This document shows, piece by piece, positions 6,947 to 14,638 of a stretch of 17,323 nucleotides of DNA; within the stretch, counting starts at the first letter, position 1; every line of letters starts with the position of its first letter. The translations under genes were made by a program, and so were the position numbers. Source of the DNA: JAFLCM01 sp964510955. GTDB lineage: Bacteria; Planctomycetota; Phycisphaerae; Phycisphaerales; UBA1924. The stretch is from assembly GCA_964510955.1 (NCBI GenBank), contig CAZEDW010000060.1, positions 1 to 17,323 of the forward strand, written 5' to 3'. The notes below the pieces were generated by a model. It was given only the letters and a program-made list of their open reading frames with translations. It was not told the origin of the DNA and did no database searches.

Positions 6947-8362
6947 ATGGCTGAAGTCGCGCTCTTCAAGGGAACCGTGCTGCGCATCACCGACGTGCCG
7001 ATGGGCACCGCCGAGGGCGCCGCCTTCGCGCTGGCCGGAACCGGGCTTGAAGGCGGCTCGGCGTTTGGCCGACCATCATGGATCGAGATCGACGGCCTCG
7101 ATGCCGCGGCGCTCTCCGGAGCGGACGCGAACGACCGCCAGGTACAGGGAGTGATGGCCGATGGCCGCTTCGTCGAGGTGGAGTTGGGCGCCGCGATCCC
7201 GTTGAGCGGCGAGAGTGTCGGCGGGCGGGCTCGCGTCGCCGCCCACAGGGTGCGATTCACCGCTTATCGCCCGCCGGGCTGGGGAACGCCGGCGTGGCTG
7301 TTCTCCGTTCTGAACTTCAAGTTGGGTGATGGCCATCGCTCGGGCGCGTATCTAGTCACCGAAGCCCAGTCAAACGGCGCGGCCCGGTGGTATCGGGACA
7401 CCACGAGCTTCACTTACGCGGGCCGAGAATGGTTCTTGGCCGACGATCTCGACGGGAAGGACGACAAAGAACTGCGCGACTTCAAGAAGCACTGGGCGCC
7501 GGTCCAGAGCGCAGAGCTCTGGACCGGACGGCGCGAAGGAGATGTGCGCGAGACCATCGAACTGCTGGCTCGCGACGTCTGCAACGTGTTGTCGTTTGCC
7601 ACGGGCCGCTGCGTACGCTGGCTCGACTGCACGCAGTTGGATGCTCGTGAGCAGTCGGTAGGCTCCAGTCGGTATTCGATCTGGGTCGCGGCCGCCAAGG
7701 ACGGTGGGAACGGGCCGGTTGACACGGGCGACGCGGAGGTCTTCCAGACGTTTATGAACGCTGCATGCAAGGCTGTCGAGGCGGACCCGGAGTGGTGGGC
7801 GCGAACGCTGGAACTGCATCTGCAGGGCGCGCTGAGTCCGATCGTCGATGTGCAGTTGACGTTCTACTACATCCTTCTGGAGCGGGTGAGCAATAAGGTC
7901 AACAAGGGCAAGCATCAAGCGCAGATCGACTCAGGACTGGACGCGGCTCTCAAGCGAGAAGACGTCAAGGCGAGCATCGAGGCCGTGTTCAAGGCCATCA
8001 CCCCCCGTTGGACGGAGGATCGAACCCGGCAAGTCGTTGGTGAAGTGCAGAAGTGGAATGCGGAGCCGTCGATGCCCAACCGTGTCCGGATGGCGGCCCT
8101 GTCGCTGGGTCTGCCCGAGCCTGACACCAAGAAGGTTCATCCTCGCAACCCAATGCTGCACGAGGGCGAGCTCTCCGACAAGCTGCCCAAGGACTTGCGC
8201 CACCACGGCCACCTTGCGCGGGCAGTCGAGGCCCTGATCTCGGCCATGCTGCTTCGCATGCTCGGCCACGTCGGGCCCGCGTACCTCGATGACGCAGGCC
8301 ACGACTACCTGCCAATACACCCATGGCCCGAGGACCGACCGTGTCCCTGGGTCCGCGCATAA
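6947..8362 (+). CDS. HEPN-motif protein, ApeA-like putative RNase effector
   Basis: This 471-residue protein has no obvious enzymatic fold in its first half. Residues about 1-190 look beta-rich, with several VELG/IEIDG strands, resembling the N-terminal domain of ApeA-type defence proteins. The C-terminal half is helical and contains RNPMLH at residues 400-405, a match to the HEPN RNxxxH ribonuclease motif, in the setting VHPRNPMLHEGEL that is typical of this superfamily. Known HEPN proteins (ApeA, PrrC, RloC, toxin HEPNs) cut RNA and arrest growth during phage infection. The ATG at 6947 follows GAGGTGAG, a strong ribosome-binding site, 30 bp after hsdS. Its place inside an hsd operon parallels prrC, which suggests an abortive-infection role. 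The HEPN call rests on the motif and helical context; the N-terminal comparison is weaker. Confidence 0.7.
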   Translation: MAEVALFKGTVLRITDVPMGTAEGAAFALAGTGLEGGSAFGRPSWIEIDGLDAAALSGADANDRQVQGVMADGRFVEVELGAAIPLSGESVGGRARVAAHRVRFTAYRPPGWGTPAWLFSVLNFKLGDGHRSGAYLVTEAQSNGAARWYRDTTSFTYAGREWFLADDLDGKDDKELRDFKKHWAPVQSAELWTGRREGDVRETIELLARDVCNVLSFATGRCVRWLDCTQLDAREQSVGSSRYSIWVAAAKDGGNGPVDTGDAEVFQTFMNAACKAVEADPEWWARTLELHLQGALSPIVDVQLTFYYILLERVSNKVNKGKHQAQIDSGLDAALKREDVKASIEAVFKAITPRWTEDRTRQVVGEVQKWNAEPSMPNRVRMAALSLGLPEPDTKKVHPRNPMLHEGELSDKLPKDLRHHGHLARAVEALISAMLLRMLGHVGPAYLDDAGHDYLPIHPWPEDRPCPWVRA

Positions 8363-8404
8363 ACACCGCCACCCGCCAATCACCACGTCACTGAGGAATC
8401 CACC

Positions 8405-8878
8405 ATGCCTGTGTTCATCTCTCACCGCACAGCCGACGACGCAAAGGCGCAGGCCTTGGCATTGCGCCTGAAGACCAAGCACAACATCCTGAGTTACTTG
8501 GATCACTTCGACCCAGCAGCGTCCACGACGAGAAAGATCACGGACCTGTTGGTCGACCGCATCAACACCTGCACGCACTTGATGGCGCTCATCACGAATC
8601 AGACGGTCGGCTCCTGGTGGGTGCCGTTCGAGATCGGCGTCGCACGGCAGGGTGATCGCCGTATCACGAGCTTCGACAACAGCACGGTCGCGCTACCCGA
8701 GTATCTGACCGAGTGGCCGGTGCTGAAGAACGATGCCGACATCGACAAGTTCGCCGAGGCGTACCACAAGGATCGCGCGGCCAAGCCCCTTCACGAGAAG
8801 TACGCCGCCTATGCCCGCTCCATCACCAACGCCGACCAGTTCCACCGTGAGTTGAAGTCCGCCATCCGCGGCTACTAG
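8405..8878 (+). CDS. TIR-domain protein (first of two)
   Basis: The 157-residue product is essentially a single TIR domain. It opens with the first beta strand, VFISHRTADD (3-12), and continues through strand/helix blocks to HLMALITNQT (59-68). The segment WWVPFEIG (71-78) contains Glu76, at the position of the catalytic glutamate of NAD+-cleaving TIR enzymes. A helical tail of about 55 residues follows. Bacterial TIR domains either deplete NAD+ or make cyclic ADP-ribose-type messengers that switch on a partner effector. A GAGGAA ribosome-binding site precedes the ATG. It is 42 bp after the HEPN gene and 9 bp before the second TIR gene. Sequence differs clearly from its neighbour, so it is not a recent duplicate. 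Confidence 0.82.
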   Translation: MPVFISHRTADDAKAQALALRLKTKHNILSYLDHFDPAASTTRKITDLLVDRINTCTHLMALITNQTVGSWWVPFEIGVARQGDRRITSFDNSTVALPEYLTEWPVLKNDADIDKFAEAYHKDRAAKPLHEKYAAYARSITNADQFHRELKSAIRGY

Positions 8879-8887
8879 GAGTCATCC

Positions 8888-9433
8888 ATGAGCCAATCGA
8901 ACCCGTACCTGTCCAGTTTGCTCCGCGGCCTCCAGATCCCCGTGAAGCCGAAGGTGTTCGTCTCGTATCACCACGGCAACGATCAGTGGTACGCCGACCG
9001 GTTCGCCTCGGTCTTCCACGAGCAGTACCAGGCCGTCACCGATCGTTCGCTCGACGAGCCGCTCGACAGCGAGAGCCCGTCCTACATCTACCAGCAGATC
9101 CGCGAGAACTACATCTCGGGCACCTCATGCACGGTGGTGCTGTGCGGGGCGGAATCCCCGAATCGAAAGTTCATCGACTGGGAGATCAAGGCCACGCTCG
9201 ACAAGCAGCATGGTCTGCTGGGCGTTGCGCTGCCCACGGCGCGGCGCGGCACGAACGGCCGCATCGTCGTGCCCGACCGGCTGCACACCAACATCCAGTC
9301 CGGGTACGCCCACTGGATTCAGTGGACGGAAAACGCCCAGGAGATGCTCGCCGCCATCAACGCCGCCCGGGAGAAGGCCAAGAGCACATGGCTCATCAAC
9401 AACTCCGCCGAAATGATGTCAAGGAACCGCTGA
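8888..9433 (+). CDS. TIR-like protein of the ThsB/MTH538 (DUF1863) type (second of two)
   Basis: This 181-residue protein has a short N-terminal extension and then a TIR-like domain of the MTH538 family used by Thoeris ThsB proteins. Visible blocks are KVFVSYHHGNDQWYADRF (20-37), an SYIYQQIRENYISGTSCTVVLCG stretch in two strands, and RKFIDWEIKATLDK with Glu99 in the DWE triad. ThsB proteins sense infection and synthesise an ADP-ribose-derived messenger for an effector partner. AGGAG at 8877-8881 overlaps the stop codon of the previous gene and serves as its ribosome-binding site. No ThsA (SIR2 or SLOG) gene is visible nearby; the next gene encodes a membrane protein, which may take the effector place. 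The enzyme class is confident, the exact product is not. Confidence 0.82.
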   Translation: MSQSNPYLSSLLRGLQIPVKPKVFVSYHHGNDQWYADRFASVFHEQYQAVTDRSLDEPLDSESPSYIYQQIRENYISGTSCTVVLCGAESPNRKFIDWEIKATLDKQHGLLGVALPTARRGTNGRIVVPDRLHTNIQSGYAHWIQWTENAQEMLAAINAAREKAKSTWLINNSAEMMSRNR

Positions 9434-10210
9434 ATGCTCACGATCCTCGCCCAACAGACCAATCCGGCTGCCACCACCGGCGGCGCGACCCAGTCTCCGG
9501 CACCCGCTGCACCCGGTGCCGCAGTTCAGACGGCGAAACAGTGGGATTGGGCGACTGTTGTCCGCCTCTCTTTTGAAGGAGGGGGGCTTCGGCTCGATGT
9601 CGGCCCAGTCGGCTGGATGTTCCTTCTGGCGTGCGGTGTCGCCCTCGCCGGATGGGCATGGAAGGGCCGCAAGCTACTGCGACGCCGCCGCTACGACGTG
9701 GTCAAGACGAAACTCCGAATCGCCAACCTGGGCGAGGTTGAACTCTGCCCGAACAACGAGTGTCTTCGCATCGCCTATCAGGCGTGGGTTGAGTTGAAGA
9801 CCAGGAAGGCGGGGTTGCCTTTCGATGAGGATCATGACGTCATCGCAGAGGTTTACAACTCGTGGTACGAACTGTTCGGTCGCCTGCGCGACCTAGTGAA
9901 GTCAATTCCCGCCCATCAGCTCCGCGACTGCCCAGACACACGCAAGCTCGTGGATTGGCTCGTCCGTGTACTGAACGAGGGTTTGCGCCCGCACCTCACC
10001 CGATGGCAAGCAAAGTTCCGGAGGTGGTACGAGCACGAGTCGAGTCAGCATCCTGGCCTGCCGCCGCAGGAGTTGCAGCGCCGCTATCCAGAGTTCGCTG
10101 CGCTCGTAAAAGACCTGACGGAGGTCAACGTGCAGCTGGTTGAGTACGCAGCATGGCTTCGAACGGTGGCGGAGGGCGAGCAGACACCCATCATCAAGGA
10201 TCTCCCATGA
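9434..10210 (+). CDS. Single-pass membrane protein of unknown family, candidate TIR-system effector
   Basis: I do not recognise a named family. The 258-residue protein begins with about 58 residues rich in Ala, Pro, Thr and Gly, then one transmembrane helix (about 60-77, GWMFLLACGVALAGWAWKG). It is followed by the strongly basic RKLLRRRR (79-86), which should hold the rest in the cytoplasm. The remaining 170 residues are predicted helical, with many Arg/Trp (for example RWQAKFRRWYEHE at about 194-206), and no catalytic motif is apparent. The ATG directly abuts the TIR2 stop codon and an AAGGA lies about 9 bases before it. The stop overlaps the hsdR start by 4 bp, so it is translated as part of the operon. 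Position suggests it is the membrane partner of the TIR proteins; this is inference. Confidence 0.75.
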   Translation: MLTILAQQTNPAATTGGATQSPAPAAPGAAVQTAKQWDWATVVRLSFEGGGLRLDVGPVGWMFLLACGVALAGWAWKGRKLLRRRRYDVVKTKLRIANLGEVELCPNNECLRIAYQAWVELKTRKAGLPFDEDHDVIAEVYNSWYELFGRLRDLVKSIPAHQLRDCPDTRKLVDWLVRVLNEGLRPHLTRWQAKFRRWYEHESSQHPGLPPQELQRRYPEFAALVKDLTEVNVQLVEYAAWLRTVAEGEQTPIIKDLP

Positions 10211-13200
10211 TGGGGCGTGGTCCGGAATATCGTGAAGTGCAGCGCCCCGCTCTGGAGATGCTGCGCGACCACTTTGGGTATCTCACTTCGACGGGGGAGG
10301 AGTTGGATGCCGAGCGGGCGAGCCGCGGCGAAGTTCTGCTCATCGGGCGTTTGGAGAGAGCCATCCGCGCGATCAACCCCGGCATCACCTCCGACGGGGT
10401 GCGGCAGGCCGTCGATGCGCTGCGATTGCCGGGTGGGTCCGCGCTGGGGCTCATGGAGGCGAACGAGGCCGCGCATGCCCTGCTCAGTCGGTGGGCGATC
10501 GTGGAGGAGATGCAGGGGTCGGGCCGGAGCGCCAAACCTGTCGGGCGCAGCGTGCGGTACATCGACTTCGATAACCCCGAGGCCAACGAGTTCCTGGTCG
10601 TGGAAGAGTTCACGATCATGGGGACCGGGGTGGGGGGGTGCGAGGTCCGGCGGCTCGATCTGGTGGTCTTCGTCAACGGCATCCCGATCGTGGCGATGGA
10701 GTGCAAGCGCCCGGACGATCCGCACGGGCTGGAGCACGCCGTCAACGACCTGCTCACCTACCAGGACCGGGTGAAGGGCGTGCCGCGGCTGTTCCAGACG
10801 GTGCAGGTGTGCGTGGCGCTGCGAGGGGCCGGGTCGATGTACGGCACGGTTCTGACGCCGCGGAACCGGTACGCGGAATGGAAGAGCGCGTACCCGCTGA
10901 CGCTGGATCAACTGAGGGAGAAGCTGGGGCGGGTGCCGTCGGCGCAGGACGTGACACTGGCGGGTCTGTGCGCCAAGGCGAACCTCTTGGATATGGTGCG
11001 GACGTTCTCCGCGTTCGACAAGCAGGGCGGGCGGGTGGTCAAGAAGCTGGCGCGGTACCAGCAGTTCGAGGCGGTGACCGAGGCGATGGCGCGGATCGTC
11101 GACCCCGCGAGCAAGGTGCCCCGGAACGAGCGCGGCGGCGTCATCTGGCACACGCAGGGGTCGGGCAAGAGCCTGACGATGCTGTGGCTGGCGATGAAGC
11201 TGCGGCGAGCCAAGGGCCTCGACAGCCCCACGCTGCTGATCGTGACCGACCGGAAGGACCTGGACCGCCAGATCTCCGAGACGTTCCAGAACTGCGGCTT
11301 TGAAAACCCGGTGCGGGCCGATCGCGTGGCGCATCTTCGGCGTCTGCTTGCCACGCCGGGGCAGACGGTGATGACCACGGTGCAGAAGTTCCGTGACGAG
11401 ACGGATATCGAGAAAGGCGGGCGGCACCCGGTGCTCTCGACGGCGGCCAACGTGTTCGTGCTTGTGGACGAGGCCCACCGCACCGAGTACGGGTATTTCA
11501 ACGCGAATCTCAGGAAAGGCTTGCCCAACGCGTGCTTCGTGGCGTTCACCGGGACGCCCATCGCCAAGACAGTGAAGCACTTCGGCGGTTATGTCCACAA
11601 GTACACGATGCCGCAATCGGTGGCGGACGGGGCGACGGTGCCGATCCTGTACGAGAGCCGGATGCCCGAGCTGGCCGTCTGGGGCAACAGCCTGGACCCC
11701 ATGTTCGAGGCGCAGTTTCCGCACCTGACCGAGGAGCAGAGGCGGAAGATCAGGGACCAGGAGATCACGGCCCGGCGGATCGGCGAAGCGAGCGGTCGGG
11801 TCGAGAAGATCGCGTTTGATATCGTCCGGCATTACCGCGAGAACTTCGAGCCCGATGGGTTCAAGGCGCAGGTCGCCGTGTGCTCGCAGCTCGCGGCGAA
11901 GCGGTACTACGAGGAGTTCTGCAAGTACCCGGAGATCGCCGAGCGCGTCGCGGTGCTGATCTCCGATCCGTCGGACAAGGGCTCTGGCCTGCGCGACCTG
12001 ACGGAGAAGTTCGCCGATGAAGAGGAGATCATCCGGCAGTTCGTGCATGGCGGCACAAACACGCTCGCGATCATCATCGTGGTGGACAAATACCTGACCG
12101 GGTTCGATGCACCGGTGGAGCGGGTGCTGTACCTGGACCGCCCGCTGAAAGAGCACAACCTGCTCCAGGCGATCGCCCGTGTGAATCGACCGATGCCGGA
12201 GAAGGACAAGACCTGGGGCTTGATCGTTGACTACTGGGGCGTGGCCAAGTTTTTACCCGAGGCGCTGGCGGTGTTCGACGAGGATTTGTCGGTCGAGCAG
12301 GTCTTGACCAGTCGCGACGCCGATGTCGCCTTCCAGGACCTCAGGGCCAAACGAGCCGAGGTGCTTGAGTGCTTCCCCGCCGGTCTTGATCGGAAGGATG
12401 TTGTGCCGTGGGTCCTGGAACTGGAGCCCGAGGACGCACGCGCGGCGTTTCTTCAGGCGTACCGTAGGTTTTACACGTCGATCGAGCGAGTGCTGCCGGA
12501 CGAGCGGGCGTTGGCGTTCCTGGGCGACTTCGCGTGGTTGCAGCGGGTTCGGCGTGAAGCGGCCGTGATGTACTCGACCCAGGACATGGATTTAGCGGAT
12601 GCGAGCGAGAAAGTTCGGGCGCTCATCGACACGCATGTGACGGGGATCGACGTGCGTGTGCTCTTGCGCCCCGTGCCGATTCTGTCGCCGGAGTTCAGTG
12701 CTGAGCTTGAGAAGCTGGCGTCGCCGCGCGCCAAGGCGGCGCGGATGGAGCACGCGATTGAGCACGCCGTCACCGAGCGGCTCGCGGAAGACCCGGTCTT
12801 CTTTGAGTCGGTCAGCGAGCGGTTGGCGAGGATCATCGCCGAACGCAAGCAGGAACGGATGGATGACGTCCGTGAGTACGAGGTGCTGCTGAAACTGCAT
12901 GCCGAGCTGGGCGACCATGCGACACGCGCGCGCCAGGCCGGGCAGGGCTCCGAGCGATGCGGCCCGTTTATGCGGATTATCGAACGAGAACTCGCGGGCG
13001 ATTCGGGTCGCCCCGATGACCAGCGCCTCGCCACGCTATCGGACACTGTAGTTTCCGTGCTCGATGCCCTCACTGTCGTGGACTGGACGCAGAAGGAGGA
13101 TGTGCAGCGCGAGATGAGGCGGCGGGTCAAGCGGGAGCTCCGCCTCTGCGGCATCGCCGATGACCGGCTCGATTCCATCGCTTCCGCGCTCCTGGACCTG

Positions 13201-13224
13201 GCGCGAGTGAGGCTGGCCAAATGA
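10207..13224 (+). CDS. hsdR: Type I restriction endonuclease/translocase subunit (HsdR)
   Basis: This 1005-residue subunit cuts unmodified DNA after ATP-driven translocation by the HsdR2M2S complex. The N-terminal nuclease domain shows Asp151 and the ECK motif (Glu165 and Lys167), the PD-(D/E)xK signature. The SF2 motor follows, with Walker A QGSGKS at residues 317-322, DEAH box 421-424, and TGTPI soon after; RecA-like domain 2 includes DAPVERVLYLDRPLKEHNLLQAIARVNR. The C-terminal helical region would contact HsdM. I chose the ATG at 10207 because it overlaps the previous stop (ATGA) and the family starts near this block; an in-frame ATG at 10153 lies inside the upstream gene and gives an unlikely Gly-rich leader. 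It has no separate promoter that I can see, so restriction would depend on read-through across the HEPN/TIR cassette. Confidence 0.95.
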   Translation: MMGRGPEYREVQRPALEMLRDHFGYLTSTGEELDAERASRGEVLLIGRLERAIRAINPGITSDGVRQAVDALRLPGGSALGLMEANEAAHALLSRWAIVEEMQGSGRSAKPVGRSVRYIDFDNPEANEFLVVEEFTIMGTGVGGCEVRRLDLVVFVNGIPIVAMECKRPDDPHGLEHAVNDLLTYQDRVKGVPRLFQTVQVCVALRGAGSMYGTVLTPRNRYAEWKSAYPLTLDQLREKLGRVPSAQDVTLAGLCAKANLLDMVRTFSAFDKQGGRVVKKLARYQQFEAVTEAMARIVDPASKVPRNERGGVIWHTQGSGKSLTMLWLAMKLRRAKGLDSPTLLIVTDRKDLDRQISETFQNCGFENPVRADRVAHLRRLLATPGQTVMTTVQKFRDETDIEKGGRHPVLSTAANVFVLVDEAHRTEYGYFNANLRKGLPNACFVAFTGTPIAKTVKHFGGYVHKYTMPQSVADGATVPILYESRMPELAVWGNSLDPMFEAQFPHLTEEQRRKIRDQEITARRIGEASGRVEKIAFDIVRHYRENFEPDGFKAQVAVCSQLAAKRYYEEFCKYPEIAERVAVLISDPSDKGSGLRDLTEKFADEEEIIRQFVHGGTNTLAIIIVVDKYLTGFDAPVERVLYLDRPLKEHNLLQAIARVNRPMPEKDKTWGLIVDYWGVAKFLPEALAVFDEDLSVEQVLTSRDADVAFQDLRAKRAEVLECFPAGLDRKDVVPWVLELEPEDARAAFLQAYRRFYTSIERVLPDERALAFLGDFAWLQRVRREAAVMYSTQDMDLADASEKVRALIDTHVTGIDVRVLLRPVPILSPEFSAELEKLASPRAKAARMEHAIEHAVTERLAEDPVFFESVSERLARIIAERKQERMDDVREYEVLLKLHAELGDHATRARQAGQGSERCGPFMRIIERELAGDSGRPDDQRLATLSDTVVSVLDALTVVDWTQKEDVQREMRRRVKRELRLCGIADDRLDSIASALLDLARVRLAK

Positions 13225-13958
13225 GATCGGAATTTAGGGCGATTCACTTTGGCGGCACCGCGATTCCGTATCGCACTCGCACTGGGAAGCGTCGTTCAAC
13301 GATCCGGCTAGCTGTTGAGCCGGATGGAGCAGTTGAGATTACGGCTCCGGAGGGCACGGATGACCGGCGCGTCGCTGAGATGGTGCGCAGGAAAGCGCCG
13401 TGGATCTTGTCACAGTGGCGGCGACAGTCTCGTGTTCAGACTGAACGGCCGCCGCGTCAGTTCGTGAGCGGTGAGTCGGTGTTGTATCTGGGCCGAACGT
13501 ACCAGTTTCGGCTGAGGTCGAGAGCGGGGAATCACGGCACCATGAGTGTGCTTGGTGGAAGAATCTGCTTTGAGGTCCCTCGCCGACTGTCCGCCAGGGC
13601 GCGCCGCAACGCTTGCCGGAAGCTCTTGATTGCGTGGCTTCGAGAAAGGGCAGTGCTACACGGGGCCCGCGTTTGCGATCGAATCCGCAGGCAGCTTGGG
13701 CTAGGCCCGGTTGAGGTGAAGGTGAGGGAACTCGGAAGTCGATGGGGGAGTTGCACGAGCAAAGGGCGAGTACTGCTCAACTGGCGCACGGTAATGGCGC
13801 CGTTGGCGCTGTTTGAGTACGTCTGCGCCCACGAGGTTTGCCACCTGCTTGTGGCGGATCACTCGCCCGAGTTTCGGCGGCTCCTCGATCGCGTTCAACC
13901 GAAGTGGCGCGAGCGGCACAGGCGCTTGGCGACCATTGGTGCCCGCTTGGATCTGTGA
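13221..13958 (+). CDS. YgjP/DUF45-like zinc metallopeptidase
   Basis: This 245-residue protein belongs to the YgjP (DUF45, SprT-like) family of zinc metalloproteins. The active-site helix HEVCH (residues 204-208) gives the HExxH motif, followed by DHSPEF, whose His should be the third zinc ligand. The family marker ELGSRWGSCTSKG lies just upstream and RHRRLATIGARLDL ends the protein. The ATG overlaps the hsdR stop by 4 bp, so it is the last gene of the operon. Homologues are often found beside hsdR, but their role there is not settled; protein processing or maintenance of the restriction enzyme is a guess. An independent housekeeping role is possible. Confidence 0.88.
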   Translation: MRSEFRAIHFGGTAIPYRTRTGKRRSTIRLAVEPDGAVEITAPEGTDDRRVAEMVRRKAPWILSQWRRQSRVQTERPPRQFVSGESVLYLGRTYQFRLRSRAGNHGTMSVLGGRICFEVPRRLSARARRNACRKLLIAWLRERAVLHGARVCDRIRRQLGLGPVEVKVRELGSRWGSCTSKGRVLLNWRTVMAPLALFEYVCAHEVCHLLVADHSPEFRRLLDRVQPKWRERHRRLATIGARLDL

Positions 13959-14026
13959 GATAATCGCGGCGCTTCCGGCCCAATAGCGTGCGGCTTTGGC
14001 AACAGATGCGCGCTAAGTCTTGAAAC

Positions 14027-14061
14027 GACAAACGCTTGCGGCAAAACCGCAAGCGTTTGTC
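14027..14061. terminator. Strong 15-bp hairpin after the R-M operon
   Basis: The arms are GACAAACGCTTGCGG (14027-14041) and the exact reverse complement CCGCAAGCGTTTGTC (14047-14061), with a 5-base loop CAAAA. It begins 69 bp after the metallopeptidase stop, a sensible place for operon termination. There is no T-run after the stem (next bases AATAGAGG), so a classical Rho-independent mechanism is doubtful. It might instead be a transcript-stabilising hairpin or a recombination-related repeat. Confidence 0.55.
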
Positions 14062-14303
14062 AATAGAGGACGGGGGGTGGTCTGACGACGGGCTTTTCAG
14101 AGACCCAGAGACAAAGCGACCGGATGATTGACACCGGCAAGTGCCAGGAACGCGTTCGGATGGCTTCGGCGACCTGAGAGGCCCCGGAAGTCTCTGAGTC
14201 GCATGCTCTTGTGGATTATGTTCCATCCGATGGCAGCCGCGGTCATTACGGACTTAGCGCTTGGGCGTTGGACGGTCGCTGTTGCCTGGCATCACCGGCG
14301 ATC

Positions 14304-14361
14304 GATTTTCCACTGATCGGCTTGTTTCCGGTACCGGAAAATCCGGACAAAGTGGAAAACC
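14304..14361. repeat. Long imperfect palindrome with perfect 16-bp GGTACC core
   Basis: The central TTTCCGGTACCGGAAA (14325-14340) is a perfect palindrome. Outer arms TTTTCCACT (14306-14314) and AGTGGAAAA (14351-14359) are perfect inverted copies. Both have the same centre, between 14332 and 14333, so this is one dyad of about 58 bp interrupted by 10 unmatched bases per side. Its size and symmetry resemble a serine-integrase attachment site or the binding site of a large dimeric regulator. Its left half resembles the sequence left of the 298-313 palindrome. Function is unproven. Confidence 0.55.
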
Positions 14362-14638
14362 GGAAGGCTACCGCCTGCGCCGCACTGCAAAGACAACGAC
14401 ACCGGATGCCGGACTCCGCCGGGCAGAAGGACCACGCTTGGATCGCTTCGGCAGGCAGAGGTCTTCGGGACGCACCATTCGTCTGAGTCCGACCCCTGCT
14501 CGGCGAATACCTCCACTTGTTTGGCAAACAGTATACGATGACCACCGCGGAACGACGCTTGGGGTCGAACAGCGTTCCCTGCGCCATTTGACTCCTCGCC
14601 TGCAAATCGCTGCGGCAGATCACCGACGGAGTCACCCC

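Larger units (their letters stand above)
13959..14638. other. 680-bp non-coding segment between the operon and the AAA+ gene
   Basis: Nothing protein-like is visible in any frame. An open frame continues upstream of the AAA+ gene from 14261, but that part has Arg/Thr-rich, motif-free composition and I treat it as chance. The segment contains a strong 15-bp hairpin (14027-14061), a long GGTACC-centred dyad (about 14304-14361) and a short palindrome TGTTTG, one base, CAAACA at 14518-14530 next to GTATAC. No tRNA was recognised. The end of the accessory island is likely to be here. Confidence 0.6.

Noticed and set aside
8405..9433. The two TIR genes as a recent tandem duplication
   Set aside because: They differ in length, motifs and N-terminal region and appear to belong to different TIR subfamilies.
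10153..10206. An earlier hsdR start at 10153
   Set aside because: It would overlap the membrane-protein gene by 58 bp and add a Gly/His-rich leader; the ATGA overlap at 10207 fits the operon pattern.
10084..12156. A 690-codon open frame on the minus strand
   Set aside because: It lies opposite hsdR, which has full motor and nuclease motifs; the minus-strand product is rich in His, Arg and Pro with no motif, typical of antisense frames in GC-rich genes.
14261..14638. An N-terminal extension of the AAA+ ATPase
   Set aside because: The extra 126 residues are low in family-like composition and the known family begins at the block after 14639, which also has a GGAG ribosome-binding site.
13959..14638. 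A tRNA gene as the integration target
   Set aside because: I found no cloverleaf or conserved TPsiC-arm sequence here, nor in bases 1-329.
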